DNA from: Toxonevra muliebris | Taxonomy: Eukaryota > Arthropoda > Insecta > Diptera > Pallopteridae | DNA: 64,000 bases | Reading direction: 5' to 3' | Assembly: GCA_963691655.1 (NCBI GenBank) | Contig: OY829329.1 | Location: 66,086,852-66,150,851, forward strand | Part shown: in pieces, positions 11,952 through 23,193 of the stretch | Position numbering within the stretch: the first letter of the stretch is position 1 | Layout of the letters: each line of letters begins with the position of its first letter | Position numbers and translations under genes: made by a program | Notes under the pieces: model-generated | Told to the model about the DNA's origin: nothing | What the model saw: only the letters and a program-made list of their open reading frames with translations | The model's database searches: none

Positions 11952-12276
11952 TGGGTAGGTTAGGTTAGGTTGGAATGGCTGTTGAGAGACACACTTAGGC
12001 CTAAACACCCCATGGTAATACCATATAGTTGGGCCTATAGTTTAACGCCGATTCCGAATGGTTATATGACAATTTTTTATCAGCTCGGTGGTTTTGCAAT
12101 TACCAACCAAGGTTTGCACTTGTACACATTCTTATAATTCTCATTTGCTTCATATCGATAGTGAATATAAGAAGGTTATGAGAATTAACCAACAGAAGAA
12201 GACGGGAATTGAACCCGAACTTCCCAGATGAAAGTCTAGAGCACTATCTATTACCCACTAGGCTATCGAGGTCGTC
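11952..12276 (-). mobile_element. SINE-1, monomer with (CCTAA) tail
   Basis: On the minus strand it starts GACGACCTCGATAGCCTAG, giving an A-box-like TAGCCTAGTGG and a B-box-like GGTTCAATTCCC. The body then has GTGCAAACCTTGGTTGG and CGGCGTTAAACTATAGG, a short unique 3' part, and a CCAACCTAACCTAACC tail. Imperfect 11-bp target duplications flank it: GAATTTCCTGT (11941-11951) and GAGTTTCCTGT (12277-12287). Such SINEs are transcribed by RNA polymerase III and moved by a partner LINE. The partner is not identifiable here. Confidence 0.88.
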
Positions 12277-12289
12277 GAGTTTCCTGTAT

Positions 12290-13640
12290 CTCTCTTGAAC
12301 ATTTTTAATTCTTTTTGAAGGAATTGCGTATGTTTTTTTTTACCGAATTTTATTTGCAATTCTTATGAACACAAATTTTAATCAAAAATTTATAAATGGA
12401 AGGGCTTAGAATTAACAATAAAATTTCATCCTGGTTTTGAAACCCCAAGATCGCCTATTCAAATAATGAATTAAATTCACTCAGAAGTTTGTAATTACAG
12501 AATATCAATGTAATTGAGGTCGTTTCTAGTGTCTGAGATCTCAACGATTGGGTAATTTCTGTAACTTTAATTTGTCATTGTCAAATTTCTGGCTCATAAA
12601 AACTTTATATTGTATTCATATCTGAGCAGGTGAAGGTGTAAGTGAAACACTCATACCTTCAATTTGCAGGCATAGACTCATTATTAATTTGCAAGTATAT
12701 ATCTATATGCAAACCAACTCGATTTGATTGAATTCCAAAAATATACCAAAATAAAATCAGTTTTTAATTGAAAATTTACACACACACACACACACCCAGT
12801 GCAAACAACATCAACAGATTTAATAAATTTCGTAGTTTTTCATTTGTCTGTCGATTTCTCTGGTTTGGTTTATGAGTTTATTATTATGAAAATAAAAGCG
12901 GTTTATATGATGATGATGATGGTGGCTGATGGTGATGATGATGGTTGGTCTATGATGAAGGATTTAAAAATTTAAATTAACTGTCAGCTGCAGTTAAATC
13001 ACATGCTGAAATAAACGCACACCTATACATACAAATAATTAAAACAACAACACCATCGTTATTCATAGTATTATTAACACTTTTTTTTTTTGTATTCTTT
13101 GTTCTTGATTGCTCTTTCTTTACAACTTATGAATTCATTGAAATGATTAAAGTTTAAAAATAATAATAATAAAATTTCGGTGAAAATTTTTAATGACTTT
13201 TTTTTCATTTTTTTAATAACAACTTCAAAATAAAAAAATCAATTCAATTACACTAGTTAATTGAGCTTTTACTTATACATATACTGTGGTCAATCAATTA
13301 CCGGTAACCAACAGTCAATCAAGCTGTCAGTTTATAATAATCATTGTGGTAATTTCTTCACTTTACAATTAAGCATATTTACTCTACTTGATTCTAATGA
13401 ACTTTATAATTCAATTTAACGTATTCGGCCTCGTATTTGAGAGGAAATATCATATAAGGTTGGTAACGAAAGTTGTAGTATCCAAAATTTAATCACCGAA
13501 TGAAGATTTTATGTTTAAAGTAGCCTCTGACTTTTAAGATTTTATTTCTAGAGAGGATTGTCTTAAATTCATAACTTTTCAAACACAATTTTATATCATT
13601 TTAAGTTACAATAGTGTAATAGTACGTTCTCACTCAGAGC
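12290..13640. other. Non-coding A+T-rich sequence
   Basis: No gene. It contains a (CA)n run near 12778-12794, a GAT/GATGGT-rich patch near 12908-12955, and T/A homopolymers. Confidence 0.5.
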
Positions 13641-13646
13641 AGGGCA

Positions 13647-14024
13647 TAGGTTAGGTTAGGTTAGGTTAGGTTAGGTTAGGTTAGGTTAGGTTAGGTTAGG
13701 TTAGGTTAGGTTAGGTTAGGTTAGGTTAGGTTAGGTTAGGTTAGGTTAGGTTAGGTTAGGTTAGGTTAGGTTAGGTTAGGTTAGGTTAGGTTAGGTTAGA
13801 TTAGGTTAGGTTAGGTTAGGTTAGGTTAGGTTAGGTTAGGTTAGATTAGGTTAGGTTAGGTTAGGTTAGGTTAGGTTAGGTTAGGTTAGGTTAGGTTAGG
13901 TTAGGTTAGGTTAGGTTAGGTTAGGTTAGGTTAGGTTAGGTTAGGTTAGGTTAGGTTAGGTTAGGTTAGGTTAGGTTAGGTTAGGTTAGGTTAGGTTAGG
14001 TTTGGTTAGGTTAGGTTAGGTTTG
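13647..14024. repeat. (TTAGG)n array, about 75 units
   Basis: The 5-bp unit GGTTA/TTAGG repeats without a break for about 375 bp in one orientation. Rare variants are TTAGA near 13796 and 13841, and TTTGG near 14001 and 14021. This is the canonical insect telomere motif, but it sits between ordinary unique sequences. The SINE-1 tails in this window are also short CCTAA/GGTTA runs. The right flank (TTTGGAAGGCGTAGA) vaguely resembles the sequence next to the SINE-1 tail (TTGGAATGGCTGTTGA), so expansion of a SINE tail is a plausible origin. Confidence 0.95.
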
Positions 14025-14029
14025 GAAGG

Positions 14030-15139
14030 CGTAGATAATCTCTGTCAACGGAAGACCCTCCCTGTCCAAAATTGGTTAAGATATTTTAGGGCATATTTGG
14101 GCTCAAATGAAAGCTTATTATCTCTAGTTTCAAATGTCGCAAGGCCTTTTTTGATTTGACATAACAGTGGACCAATATAGCGGCTGCAAGTCTACGACCT
14201 CACCTTGAGATAATAGTTTTATCAAGCATTCGTTTACCCAAGTCATCCATCATAAAAAAACAGATAAAACCATTTTTCGTATATTTTTTTTTCGCTGAAT
14301 ATGAATCTAATATTAACCTAACCTAACCTCAAAAAACGAAAAATCCCAAAAAACTGTTTTTCGTGTCTCACGTGTTCCATGTTATCAGAAAACTTCCCAA
14401 AAAAAACTTATATTTCTCGTGGAAAATCGACAAAAAAAAAAAAATTAAACGCTATTTAAATTTAACAACTAATTTTTCTACTATTTTATTTTGGTGAAAT
14501 GTTTTTCTTTGGGCTAACAAATTTTCTACTTTTTCGCTTACTTGCTCTCTTTTCTTCTTCTTGTTTTTATAAATTAATTAAATACTACTAACTTTTTCTT
14601 CCAACTAAGTACTACATACATACCTTACAGTTATAAAAAATACCTCAAAAAAAAAAAAGATTTTTTTAAACAATAAAAACTTTTTTCCTGGGCTACTTCA
14701 ACTAAATAACTAAAAAAAACTAACAAAAAAAAAAAATAACCCAAACACTGAATAAGTTTTCATAAGCTTAAAAATAATAAACACCCACACACACACACAC
14801 ACATATATACAAAAAAGCAAAAATAAATATTTTCTACACAGTGTAACAAAAAATTAACACAAAATATTGTAACTAGTTAGTAAAACAAAAAAAAAAAAAA
14901 CAAAACAAAGAAAAACTTGCCACTTTTTTTTCTTGTGTTTAATTTGTTGTGTTGGAAATTATGTAAACTACTGTAAACTGCCAAGCATTTGAACTCTATT
15001 CAACAAACAAAAAAAAATCTCTTTGCCACAACTTTTCTTCTTCCTTCCCGTCTACAAAACAAACAAACAAACAAAAAACTCCCATCAACATCATCATCAT
15101 TCTCCTCAAAACGATAAAAATCACGCCACCAAATTGCAG
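14030..15139. other. Non-coding sequence upstream of the Fas3-like exon
   Basis: A+T-rich with many A runs and a (CA)n patch at about 14785-14805. The last 100 bases contain the C/T-rich TTTTCTTCTTCCTTCCCG and lead to the presumed splice acceptor at 15138-15139. I read it as intron. Confidence 0.5.
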
Positions 15140-15515
15140 CAGCGACACTGAAAGCGCCGACATTAAGGCCACATCCACTGCAACCACAGCTACCACCACC
15201 ACCGCCGCAGCAACAGCAGCAGCAGTAGCAGCTGGAACCACTGTAACGGAGACAACATCTCCCGGCGCTTCTGTGCCCGCTCCAGCAACTGGTACCACCG
15301 CCACTGCCGACACCCACACTCACGCTCCTGCTTCAGAGAATGTAAAGAAATCTAAGCGTCTTCCCTCATTTGCTGCCATATTTAGACGCTTGAATGAACG
15401 CGATGGAGGAAAAAAGAAACGCCACCACCATGCAGAAGAAGATGGAGAGGAAGGAGGTGATGGAGCTGAAGGTATCGCCAATGATGGCACCGATGGAAAT
15501 GACAATGAACCTAAG
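15140..15515 (+). CDS. Fas3: Penultimate coding exon of a Fasciclin 3-like adhesion gene
   Basis: The exon encodes 125 residues of a cytoplasmic tail after one leading base (phase 2 at the 5' edge). It opens with SDTESADIKATSTATTATTT, followed by Thr/Ala/Pro-rich sequence. A basic patch KKSKRLPSFAAIFRRLNE and KKKRHHH comes next, then an acidic EEDGEEGGDG stretch ending NDNEPK. It ends at AAG|GTATTC (phase 0), and the next exon continues in frame at 23194. I recall a tail with SDTESADIK, a KRLP-FAA block and a GNDNEPK end in Drosophila Fas3; this is recall, not a search. The acceptor reads GCAGCAG (15136-15142), so splicing could use either AG, changing one codon. Fas3 is a homophilic immunoglobulin-superfamily adhesion protein of axons and septate junctions; its extracellular part lies upstream of this window. 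Codon use is GC-richer than the flanks, supporting coding. Confidence 0.7.
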
Positions 15516-16931
15516 GTATTCCAAAAAAAAACAAAACAAAACAAAAAAAAAAAACAGAATACAAAACACAAAAGCAAAAAACAAACAAACAAACAAAAAA
15601 CATTTAAGGCAATTTTCATATGTATTTAAGGTTAGCTAATGATTGAAGCTAGCTACGTACACAATATAGAATTAGTTTTTGTTAGGTATAGCAAACCATG
15701 CCCAGGAGAATATCCCCGTGATATATACTGTCGATGGCCGGAAATATATATATGTGTGCTATAGTTTCTTATATGGTTCAAAGGAGCCATTTTTCTCCTC
15801 CTTCAACTCTTATCAATTACTTTTAATTTCCGCTTACTTAGAGAGTGTGCTACAGCCTAGACCTACACATTTATTCAACATTTCCTATCCTTCTGGAATA
15901 TTCCCATCATGTTGGAAAATTTCCACTGTCCAACCGCAACTGGCTCTAAAAAAGGGCCATATCTCGAACCCAGCTCAGCTAATTACCGGCCCATTGCCAT
16001 TTGCTCTACTCTCTCTTCTTAATTATGTTAAATGTAATCCACGCCCACCTAATAAAGTATCTCGAGACTATCATCTTGATCGGTGCTCGTCAACATGGCT
16101 TCTTACGTAACCACTCTACCGGAGATTTAAAATCGCTTCTTTAAGAGAAGTTGATTCAAAGTCTCCATCTCTTGTTCGTAAGCGAGGCTGTTGGTTTAGA
16201 TATCTGCAAGGTTTTTGACAGAGTTTGGGCATAAGGCTCTAATTGCTGAAATATCAGCATTTATATGGTGTCAGTATCAAATTCTTTCTTTGGTTAACGA
16301 GTTTTCTCACTCGCCGCTCTATTCGCGTCTTGAGCGATGGTGCTGTTTCTGATGTACCTGCTGGATGAATGCTGGAGTTCCGCGGGGTTCGGTCCTGTCT
16401 CTCACTCTCTTTTTAATTTTTAATTAATTAACTTTTAATCCAATATACTCCTTTGCAGATGGCAGCAACATTTATCGTTCATATTCTTTAAATAATCGGC
16501 TTACCTCAAGTCAAGTTGAAAGTTGAAAGCGACAGAATATGAATGCCCCACTCAGTCACGACCTCAACTTGATTGATGAATGGAGTCAAGCTAATCGAGT
16601 AGAGTTTAATCTTCGTAAAACCCTTTGTTGTTTGTTGTGTCATAAGCGTTTGTATTCTTACCCCTCAATTTCCTTCAGTAACTTGAGTATGGGTGGTGTA
16701 AATTGCGAAAAGTCTGCCGGTTTAGATATTTCGGGCACGTCAGTGCAAAGTGATCTATGCTGGCACGACCATATTGTTAAAATCGCTAAAGAAGCAGCTA
16801 AATCCTTGGGTTTTTTTGAAAAACAATTCACCATCAGACCTATGCACATTTTACATAACCTTTATTCGCCCCAAAATGGAATACTATTCAGATGTGCGAG
16901 CGTGAACAACACAGTTTTCACTTGAACTGTT

Positions 16932-17368
16932 ATTATTATTATTTGAAAGAGGACGACTCGAAAGTCAGGCACTGCGACCTATAAGATCTATTGTACCAAA
17001 GCCCCCAAGAAAGAAAGAAAGGCAGAGAGAAAGAAAGATAGATAAGAAACATACCCAAGCCGAGAATCGAACTCAGGTCTCCAGAGATAAGAGTCTGGCA
17101 CTCTGCCACTAGACCACAGTGGCGATGGTAGGACCTACAGTTTAACGCTGATTCCGAATGGCTGTGTTGCAATTTTTTATCAGCTCGGTGGTCTTGCCAT
17201 TACCAACCAAGGTGTGTACTTGTACACATTCTTATAATTCTCATCCACTTCATATCGATAGTGAATATAAGAAGTTTATGAGAATTAACCAACAGACCAA
17301 GATGGGAATCGAACCCGCAACCTTCTGAATGAAAGTCTAGTGCACTATCCACTAGACAATCGAGGTCG
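16932..17368 (-). mobile_element. Complete dimeric SINE (SINE-1 head/body joined to SINE-2)
   Basis: Identical 14-bp target duplications TCACTTGAACTGTT flank the whole unit (16918-16931 and 17369-17382), so both parts entered as one element. Reading the minus strand, SINE-1 runs from 17368 to about 17127. It has tRNA-like head boxes TTGTCTAGTGG and GGTTCGATTCC and ends GTTAAACTGTAGGTC. SINE-2 follows directly: CATCGCCACTGTGG, A-box-like TGGTCTAGTGG, B-box-like GAGTTCGATTC, a TTTCTTTC-rich body and an AAT tail. It is inserted in the LINE at 15850-18620. Confidence 0.92.
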
Positions 17369-17486
17369 TCACTTGAACTGTTGGATCGTATACAAAATCG
17401 CTTGCTTAAACTTATCGGTAGCTTGGAGATGCTAAGTTTACTAGCAACCTTGACACATTGTCGAAATTTTAACGAACGATGTTCAC

Positions 17487-18274
17487 CAGTGCTGTCGTTT
17501 TGAACATTTTAAGGGGAGGAATTTTTCCTTTCGAGCGGAGGATTTTGCTTGACAAGGGAGGAATTTTTCAAAATGTCTTAAAAGTTTTCAACTAAGTATT
17601 ACTTAGATAATTGCTTACAGTTCCAATAATGTATAGAAAGTTTTTATTACAAATTCAGTCATATAAAAGTTATGAAAAATAAACAAGTTTATATAAAAAC
17701 AAAATAGTCTTTCTTTGGAAATAAACAGTCCAATAGAAAGTATTAATATTAGTAAATAATAATTTAAAAACAAAAAACAATCAAAATTAAAAAACTAAAA
17801 CTAAAATTTCTTCGCTCTTCACAAAACCGGTCATAAAAACATAGGATGTTATTTGTGGTATTTTTTAGCCAGCTCAATCGATAGAACCCAGTTGGTTGCA
17901 AAATATTTTCGATATTTATTAAATAAACACTTACTTTTACACAGTTTTTCTACTATTGATTTCAATTGTCAAAAATTAGAAACATTAACACAAAGCCAAG
18001 CAAAAACGTTCGGAAATGAAATGCGAACTTTTAAATTTTGACAGTAACCTAGTGACAAATAAAACAGCTAGTCCTAGTAACAAATATTTCACAAACATAA
18101 ACGAAATGAAAATAACGCAACAGAAAACATTTAGTTTTATTTACATTTATTTTCCATACAACTCAAAAATTCAAGAATATGAAATAGGAGGATTTCTTCC
18201 GACTGGGGGGGACAGGAGGATTGAGATTTGAGCGGAGTACGAATACTTCGATCGGAGTACTTTCGGCAGCACTG
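17487..18274. mobile_element. Non-autonomous hAT-type element (788 bp)
   Basis: The ends are CAGTGCTGTCG and, on the other strand, CAGTGCTGCCG. An 8-bp duplication with one mismatch flanks it (ATGTTCAC at 17479-17486, ATGCTCAC at 18275-18282). The subterminal regions share GGAGGA/GAGCGGAG motifs. The interior is A+T-rich, without transposase. It interrupts the LINE, whose reading resumes after 18282. Confidence 0.88.
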
Positions 18275-19368
18275 ATGCTCACGTCTTATCTACGATTTAA
18301 GTCCATCGGTTTATACCTTTTCACGACCAACTTGAACCTCAACTATGGTCCATCGATTCCATTTAAAGACTATGCCACTAAGTATAACACACTACAGAGA
18401 TTATCCATTCATTAGACGCTCAATTCATTATGGAACAATCTTCCAATGAATATTTTCTTCGAATCCTATGATATTGTTAAGTTTAAGATTTCCTTGAATC
18501 AATCGTCATTTCCCTATTTTCCTATCGCTCTCCTAACTAATCTTTTTCCCCTTTTCCTCATCAAGGCAATGCTTTGCATGATTAGGGGGCAATTTTTGTG
18601 TGATGCAAATAATTAAAAAAAAATATTATTGGAAACTGTTTACTTCACTGCCTTCTCACTCTTTTCACCATAATTTTCTCATTATTCCATGTGAGTCAAA
18701 AAGTTTCAGTTTAGACTATGTCCATCTACTTTTATTTCTTAATTGAGGAAGCTTTTAAGTTTTCGTTAAGCTAGTTTTTTTCCAGCTCTCTCGCTCATGA
18801 TACTCTTCTTCTCCCCCCCTCTTTATCTTCTCTGCCAAACCAAACCGCCAAACCAAACCGCCAAACCAAACCGCCAAGCCAATGATTCAAAACCAAACTT
18901 AAAGTCTGCCAAATCGTTGATTCTTTTACTTCTTTCAAACCAAACACTAATAGCGGTGAAAATAATATCAAATATCCTACCTTCTCTATCTTTTCCATAG
19001 AATTTTCTCATTGCTCGATTCGGGCCTGAACTTTATGTTTGCAGTACCTCTCCTTATCTTGTGTGTCTTGCGTTTCTGAAAATTGTAAATGTTTAGGTTC
19101 AGGTTCTTCATTCTTGTTGGTTAGTTAAAGTGCAGATTCGATACACGTACCCAATCAGCGCTTACGTACTGTTTTAATATCACATCCTCAGTTAATTGTT
19201 GTTGATGTAGTTGGGTTTTCTTTATCCTAATCTCCTTAACTCTCTTTATCTCTCTCTTTTTCTCTCTCACTCCTTGTTTTTTCTTCCCTTATCTTCACCA
19301 GTTTTTCTTATTCACCAATTGGCAATTGAATTCACATTTTTATTATACATTCTGATGCTTTTTTAAAC

Positions 19369-19584
19369 CAGTGGTGTCCACGACCAATGCACTTGGTGCA
19401 CATATGTTTTTGTAAAAGCACTTTGGCATAGGCTAAGCATTTCTCATCTCTGTTCTTTGCCTATACCAAAGTGCAAAGCAACGTATGATTTTTGGCCTTC
19501 AAAGTAGATTTTGTTGTTGCCTAACGTATGAGTTTATAATAATAAAGTTTATATTTAAAAAAAAGAAAATTTTGGGCACCCCTG
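19369..19584. mobile_element. hAT-type MITE (216 bp)
   Basis: Ends are CAGTGGTGTCCA and, inverted, CAGGGGTGCCCA. Exact 8-bp duplications TTTTAAAC flank it (19361-19368 and 19585-19592). An internal palindrome CACTTTGGCATAGGC / GCCTATACCAAAGTG is present. There is no coding sequence. Confidence 0.92.
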
Positions 19585-19954
19585 TTTTAAACCTAATATC
19601 TCTGCAAATTAACCCAGATATACGCAATGTCCTTTATATAGTACACTTCAGAAATGCTTTTGACTTTGAATGAGTTAGAAAATTTTCAATCAAAATTAAA
19701 ACTTTCTGCAGTGTACTACATGCAGGTCATTGAGCATATCTAGGTTAGATTCCACAAGGAAGTAGCTTTCTAATCCTACCACATAGAATCGTTCTACTAG
19801 TTTCTTTTTTCAAGTTTGCACGTAAAATATTTCCCCACTTCTTCTCACTCTTTCCCCCTTTGTGTAATTAATTTTTAAACTTGACTTTTAATTACATTTC
19901 TCGATGTTATTTGTGAACTTGGGTTGGTATTTGTAAGACTTAATTACATTAGGA

Positions 19955-20130
19955 CTGTCCAATGAGACAGAGTCTAGTCTCTGTATGGAAGATGGTGAGA
20001 CAACAACTGGCTTCCTATGTGAATGTTCAGGCCTGGTTTGGGACAGAGAAGGATTTCTTAATAATTCGTTTCTATAGGCCGATGTAGTTCATTAGCATAG
20101 CAGGGCGTCTTCTGTCTTCATTAGAGGTTA
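19955..20130 (+). pseudogene. LINE 3' fragment with cysteine motif
   Basis: The translation near 19957-20030 contains SLCMEDGETTTGFLCECSG, resembling the C-terminal CxxC-xETxxHxxCxC segment of R1/LOA/I-group LINEs, here with degraded residues. A weak ISxAGRLLSSLEVI match follows. The rest of the element is absent. Confidence 0.5.
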
Positions 20131-20193
20131 TCACAAAATACCTCTTAAGTCACGCTGCCTGACCATTGCGGTTTCCCTTCTTAGATAATAATA

Positions 20194-20741
20194 ACACTGT
20201 TCAACAGCCAAAAATTAGCAGAGACGGGACAAGCGCCCCTTACGGTAATGGAGGGTCGCTGAGTCCGAATCCGTGGTCCGTGGTCCGTGGTCGTGCTACG
20301 TCACAATTTTATTAACATCAAAAATATCAAGAAAGTAACTTGAGAAAAAAAATTTTTTGTGAACCTGGCTCAGGAACTGCTCAGCGACAAGGTGCCATAT
20401 GACACCGCTCAGCATTACTGGGTTAAGATAACAACGAGATAAAAGTGAACGATGATAACGAAGATTAAGAAAATTAGAAAATTAATTTTAAAACAAATTT
20501 TTTTTTAATTTTTAAAGTTAAAAAATAAAAAAAAAATCGAATAATTTTTTTTGTCAAAATGGATGTTTTGATGAAAAAAAAATATGAACTGCATTTTTAT
20601 TTCTTTTTTTTTTCAATTTTAAAAATGTGACGTAGCAGAGCAAAACGGACCATAGATTCGGACTCAGCGACCCCCCATTACCCTAAGTGCATTTGTCCCG
20701 TCTCTGCTCGTTTTCAAAAGTTTCCATTTGTAGAACAGTGT
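20194..20741. mobile_element. Foldback element with arms of about 110 bp (548 bp)
   Basis: Left arm 20194-20305 and right arm 20630-20741 are inverted copies. Both begin ACACTGTTC and share AGCAGAGACGGGACAA, then GGTAATGG(A/G)GGGTCGCTGA, GTCCGAATC and GCTACGTCACA. The interior is A+T-rich and non-coding. No unambiguous target duplication is seen. A GGTCCGT unit is repeated three times in the left arm. Confidence 0.82.
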
Positions 20742-20750
20742 AATGATTAT

Positions 20751-21575
20751 GACACTGCCCTGCATGGGATGGTTTCTAGTGTTGCCGAAAAAAATTTCTA
20801 ATGCTGAACACGAATCTGAGGTCAAAAACTTTCCATCACGTCTTTTTTCAGAAACAAATGGGGTTGACCGCTAAAAACAGCGTTTTTCGCATATTTTTGA
20901 AAAATTGTAGAGCTAAATCGTGACAAACTTCGCTAATGTCAGAAATTCTACTATGAACTATGCCCTTTCAAATGAGTCATGAGAAAAATTGTTCGCATGT
21001 GCCCTCAAAGCAGCAGGTGTGCCTATGTCTGTGTCTAGAGATACAAGAACAAAATGTACCCAGAACGGATTTTATTAGCCAGACGTAATGAAAATTGCAG
21101 TGGTTCGAAGAGTTTTAGGAGTCGATGGTTGCAAATCTGTGGGCAGATTTCAAAAGTTTAAAATGGCGGACGAATGTTTTCGTACACCTACGGCTAGACG
21201 TAATGAAAAGTGCAGTGGTCCGAAGAGCTTTAGAGGTCGGTGGTTGCAAATCTGCAGTTAATTTTAGTGGACTTGTTTAGAGTGTAAGGATAACATTCGT
21301 TGTGTGTACTATTTTTCTTGAACCCCTAGACATAAACGCACCCCCTGCTTTAAGGGCGCATGTGAACAATGGTTTAGGACTCATTTGAAAGGGCATGGTT
21401 TGTAGCACGTCTGGGTTCAGCTTTATAATGTTTAAAAAATGCACAGAAACGCTACTTTTAGGGGTTTTAACAATTTTTTTTTTGAAAGTGTGACGTGATG
21501 AAAAGTTTTTGACCCCAAATTCATGTTCAGCATAAAAAAAATGCATTCGGAATTACTAGAAACCGTCCTATTCAT
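20751..21575. mobile_element. Palindromic pair of repeat F copies
   Basis: The plus-oriented copy (about 20751-21190) runs from CACTGCCCTGCATGG through GTTCGCATGTGCCCTCAAAG to AAAATGGCGGACGAATG. An inverted copy occupies about 21290-21575 (TTTAAGGGCGCATG, CTCATTTGAAAGGGCATGG). Between them a 70-bp piece is directly duplicated (GACGTAATGAAAA(T/G)TGCAGTGG). A third copy lies at 56250-56705. There are no open frames of note, so the family is probably non-autonomous. Confidence 0.75.
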
Positions 21576-23193
21576 ACAAGAAAAGTTAAAACTTGCAAGG
21601 TACATCGGTAAAATGCTTAGGTCCTTCCCTTCACTCAATATTTCCTACTAGATCAGCATTACCTATATTTTTTTTTTTTTTTAATGGAATAGCATTTGAA
21701 ATCCTGGAACTCGAATGAACATTACCCAGTTGAAAAACTCGGCGAACTCACATGAGACCTTGACTTCTTTGATGGAGGTCAGTTCTTCTGTCCTATAGAA
21801 ATCTTTTGCCATTCTGCCTCAAATTTAATCAAGCTTCTCTGAACTAAACTAAATATTTGAAATTCTTTTTGCATTTCTGATATTTATGCCAATTTATTTC
21901 TGTGTTTGTAAGGACTACTATAATTCATACGTAATTAATCGTAATTTAAACTAAACCGTCAGGTTAGGATCGAGTCATTCTCTCTCCTTTCTCTTTCTGG
22001 AGTATTGAGCCAAAGCTGTCACATTTAGAATATTAATGCTAGTTTTTCAAAGACTAGCAAAGTTTTCAAAAAATTTGAGTCCCATTCATTTTCTTGGGCA
22101 GTATTTTTGTAAATTAAACATCGGTATTTATAAATCGGGGGAGTGTCGGTATGTGTGACGGTTTATTATTACAAGACGTGCAATTTTAATACCACTAAAC
22201 CTTAGTAAGACGGATGCTTTTTTGGATTAGAATTTTTCAATCAGGTCAAATAATTATTATTTTTTTTTTTTCGATTTAGAAACCAGGGGCTAGATTCCCT
22301 AACTGTGAGTTTTCGAGTGTATGCTGAAAATTGTATGAACTTGTAATTTTTCGATTCCTTAACGGTGAAAATTAGTTTTATTTGTCAAAGTTGTGTACAC
22401 TGACTATGAAAAAAAACTCACTGAAATTTGATCGGTGAGTTTTTTTATTCTGAGCGGTGTGCACTTTTCATTTTCCAGCCCCAGATAGGTACTCTAAAGT
22501 TTACTTCGAAAAATTATACCTACCGGATCAAAGGTTTTCTAGCGATTCGAGACTTTAAGACTCGGTAAAGATTTAATAAGCCACTTTCAGGCATACGTTA
22601 TATGAAAAATTTAGGCCGTTCTCTCACTGGAGGCAAAGAAACTATGATCCGATACAAAGCGAATGATAGTTTCTTAGCCGGGCGACTAGCAATACTAATC
22701 GCTCTCAAACAAAGTCAACTATTTTCATTGTCAAAGACATTGTGTCGTCTTGGATCACGGTTGCGTTACTTGTAATGAGGGGACCAAGGGTTACATTTAA
22801 CCAAGAGAAACACAAATTTCTTTATTTTTTACTTAAACTTTTTGAGTTGCTTTCAAAGTTTATTTTAATCCTATGTCGAAAATTATAGCTTAATTTTTGC
22901 AAAAATTCTTGTTTTTCTTCTATTTTATTTGCTTGAACCAACAAAAAAAAAATAAATAAATAAATAAATAAATAAATATTTGAAAATCCGAAAACAAAAT
23001 GTATGCATGTAAAATTTTAAGGCAAAAATCTGGCACAGCACAGCACCTGTGTGGACTTTTAAGTAAAATAAAGAAAGAAAAAACCAAGTAAGATCTTAGC
23101 AACTTTTTATTATAATTCTTTAAAACTGAAACGAAACTTTCAAAACACTTACTAATTAGAACTAATCGACACAGTTGTTGTAATTATTCACAG

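Larger units (their letters stand above)
15850..18620 (+). pseudogene. Decayed non-LTR retrotransposon (LINE), reverse transcriptase and 3' part
   Basis: Fragments in shifting frames match LINE reverse transcriptase. They run in order: PSCWKIS near 15915, a degraded PQG-like block near 16375 (AGVPRGSVLS), FADGSNIYRSYS near 16457, and the thumb-like LNLIDEWSQANRVEFNLRKT near 16560. Further pieces are MGGVNCEKSAGLD...HDHIVKIAKEAAKSLGF (16690-16820), LLDRIQNRLLKLIG (17378-17420) and a C-terminal segment near 18280-18520. The catalytic YADD-type box reads FADG, so the second aspartate is lost. Several stops and frameshifts are present. It is broken by the dimeric SINE (16932-17368) and an hAT element (17487-18274). 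The layout suggests the Jockey/CR1 side of the LINE tree; the clade is not certain. Confidence 0.75.
15516..23193 (+). other. Intron of the Fas3-like gene (7678 bp), filled with mobile DNA
   Basis: Bounded by donor AAG|GTATTC and acceptor TATTCACAG|GAAGAC, both phase 0. It contains a LINE remnant, a dimeric SINE, two hAT elements, a LINE 3' fragment and two foldback elements, listed separately. The parts not covered (18620-19360, 19590-19950, 21580-23190) are A+T-rich with no gene seen. A run of PuPy-type NAAACCAAACCGCC repeats lies near 18835-18870. Confidence 0.65.

Noticed and set aside
13647..14024. A chromosome end
   Set aside because: Unique sequence continues on both sides and contains a gene downstream, so the array is internal.
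14996..15323. Minus-strand frames overlapping the Fas3-like exon
   Set aside because: Mirror images of Ala/Thr-rich codon repeats. The plus frame has the recognisable tail and the splice sites.
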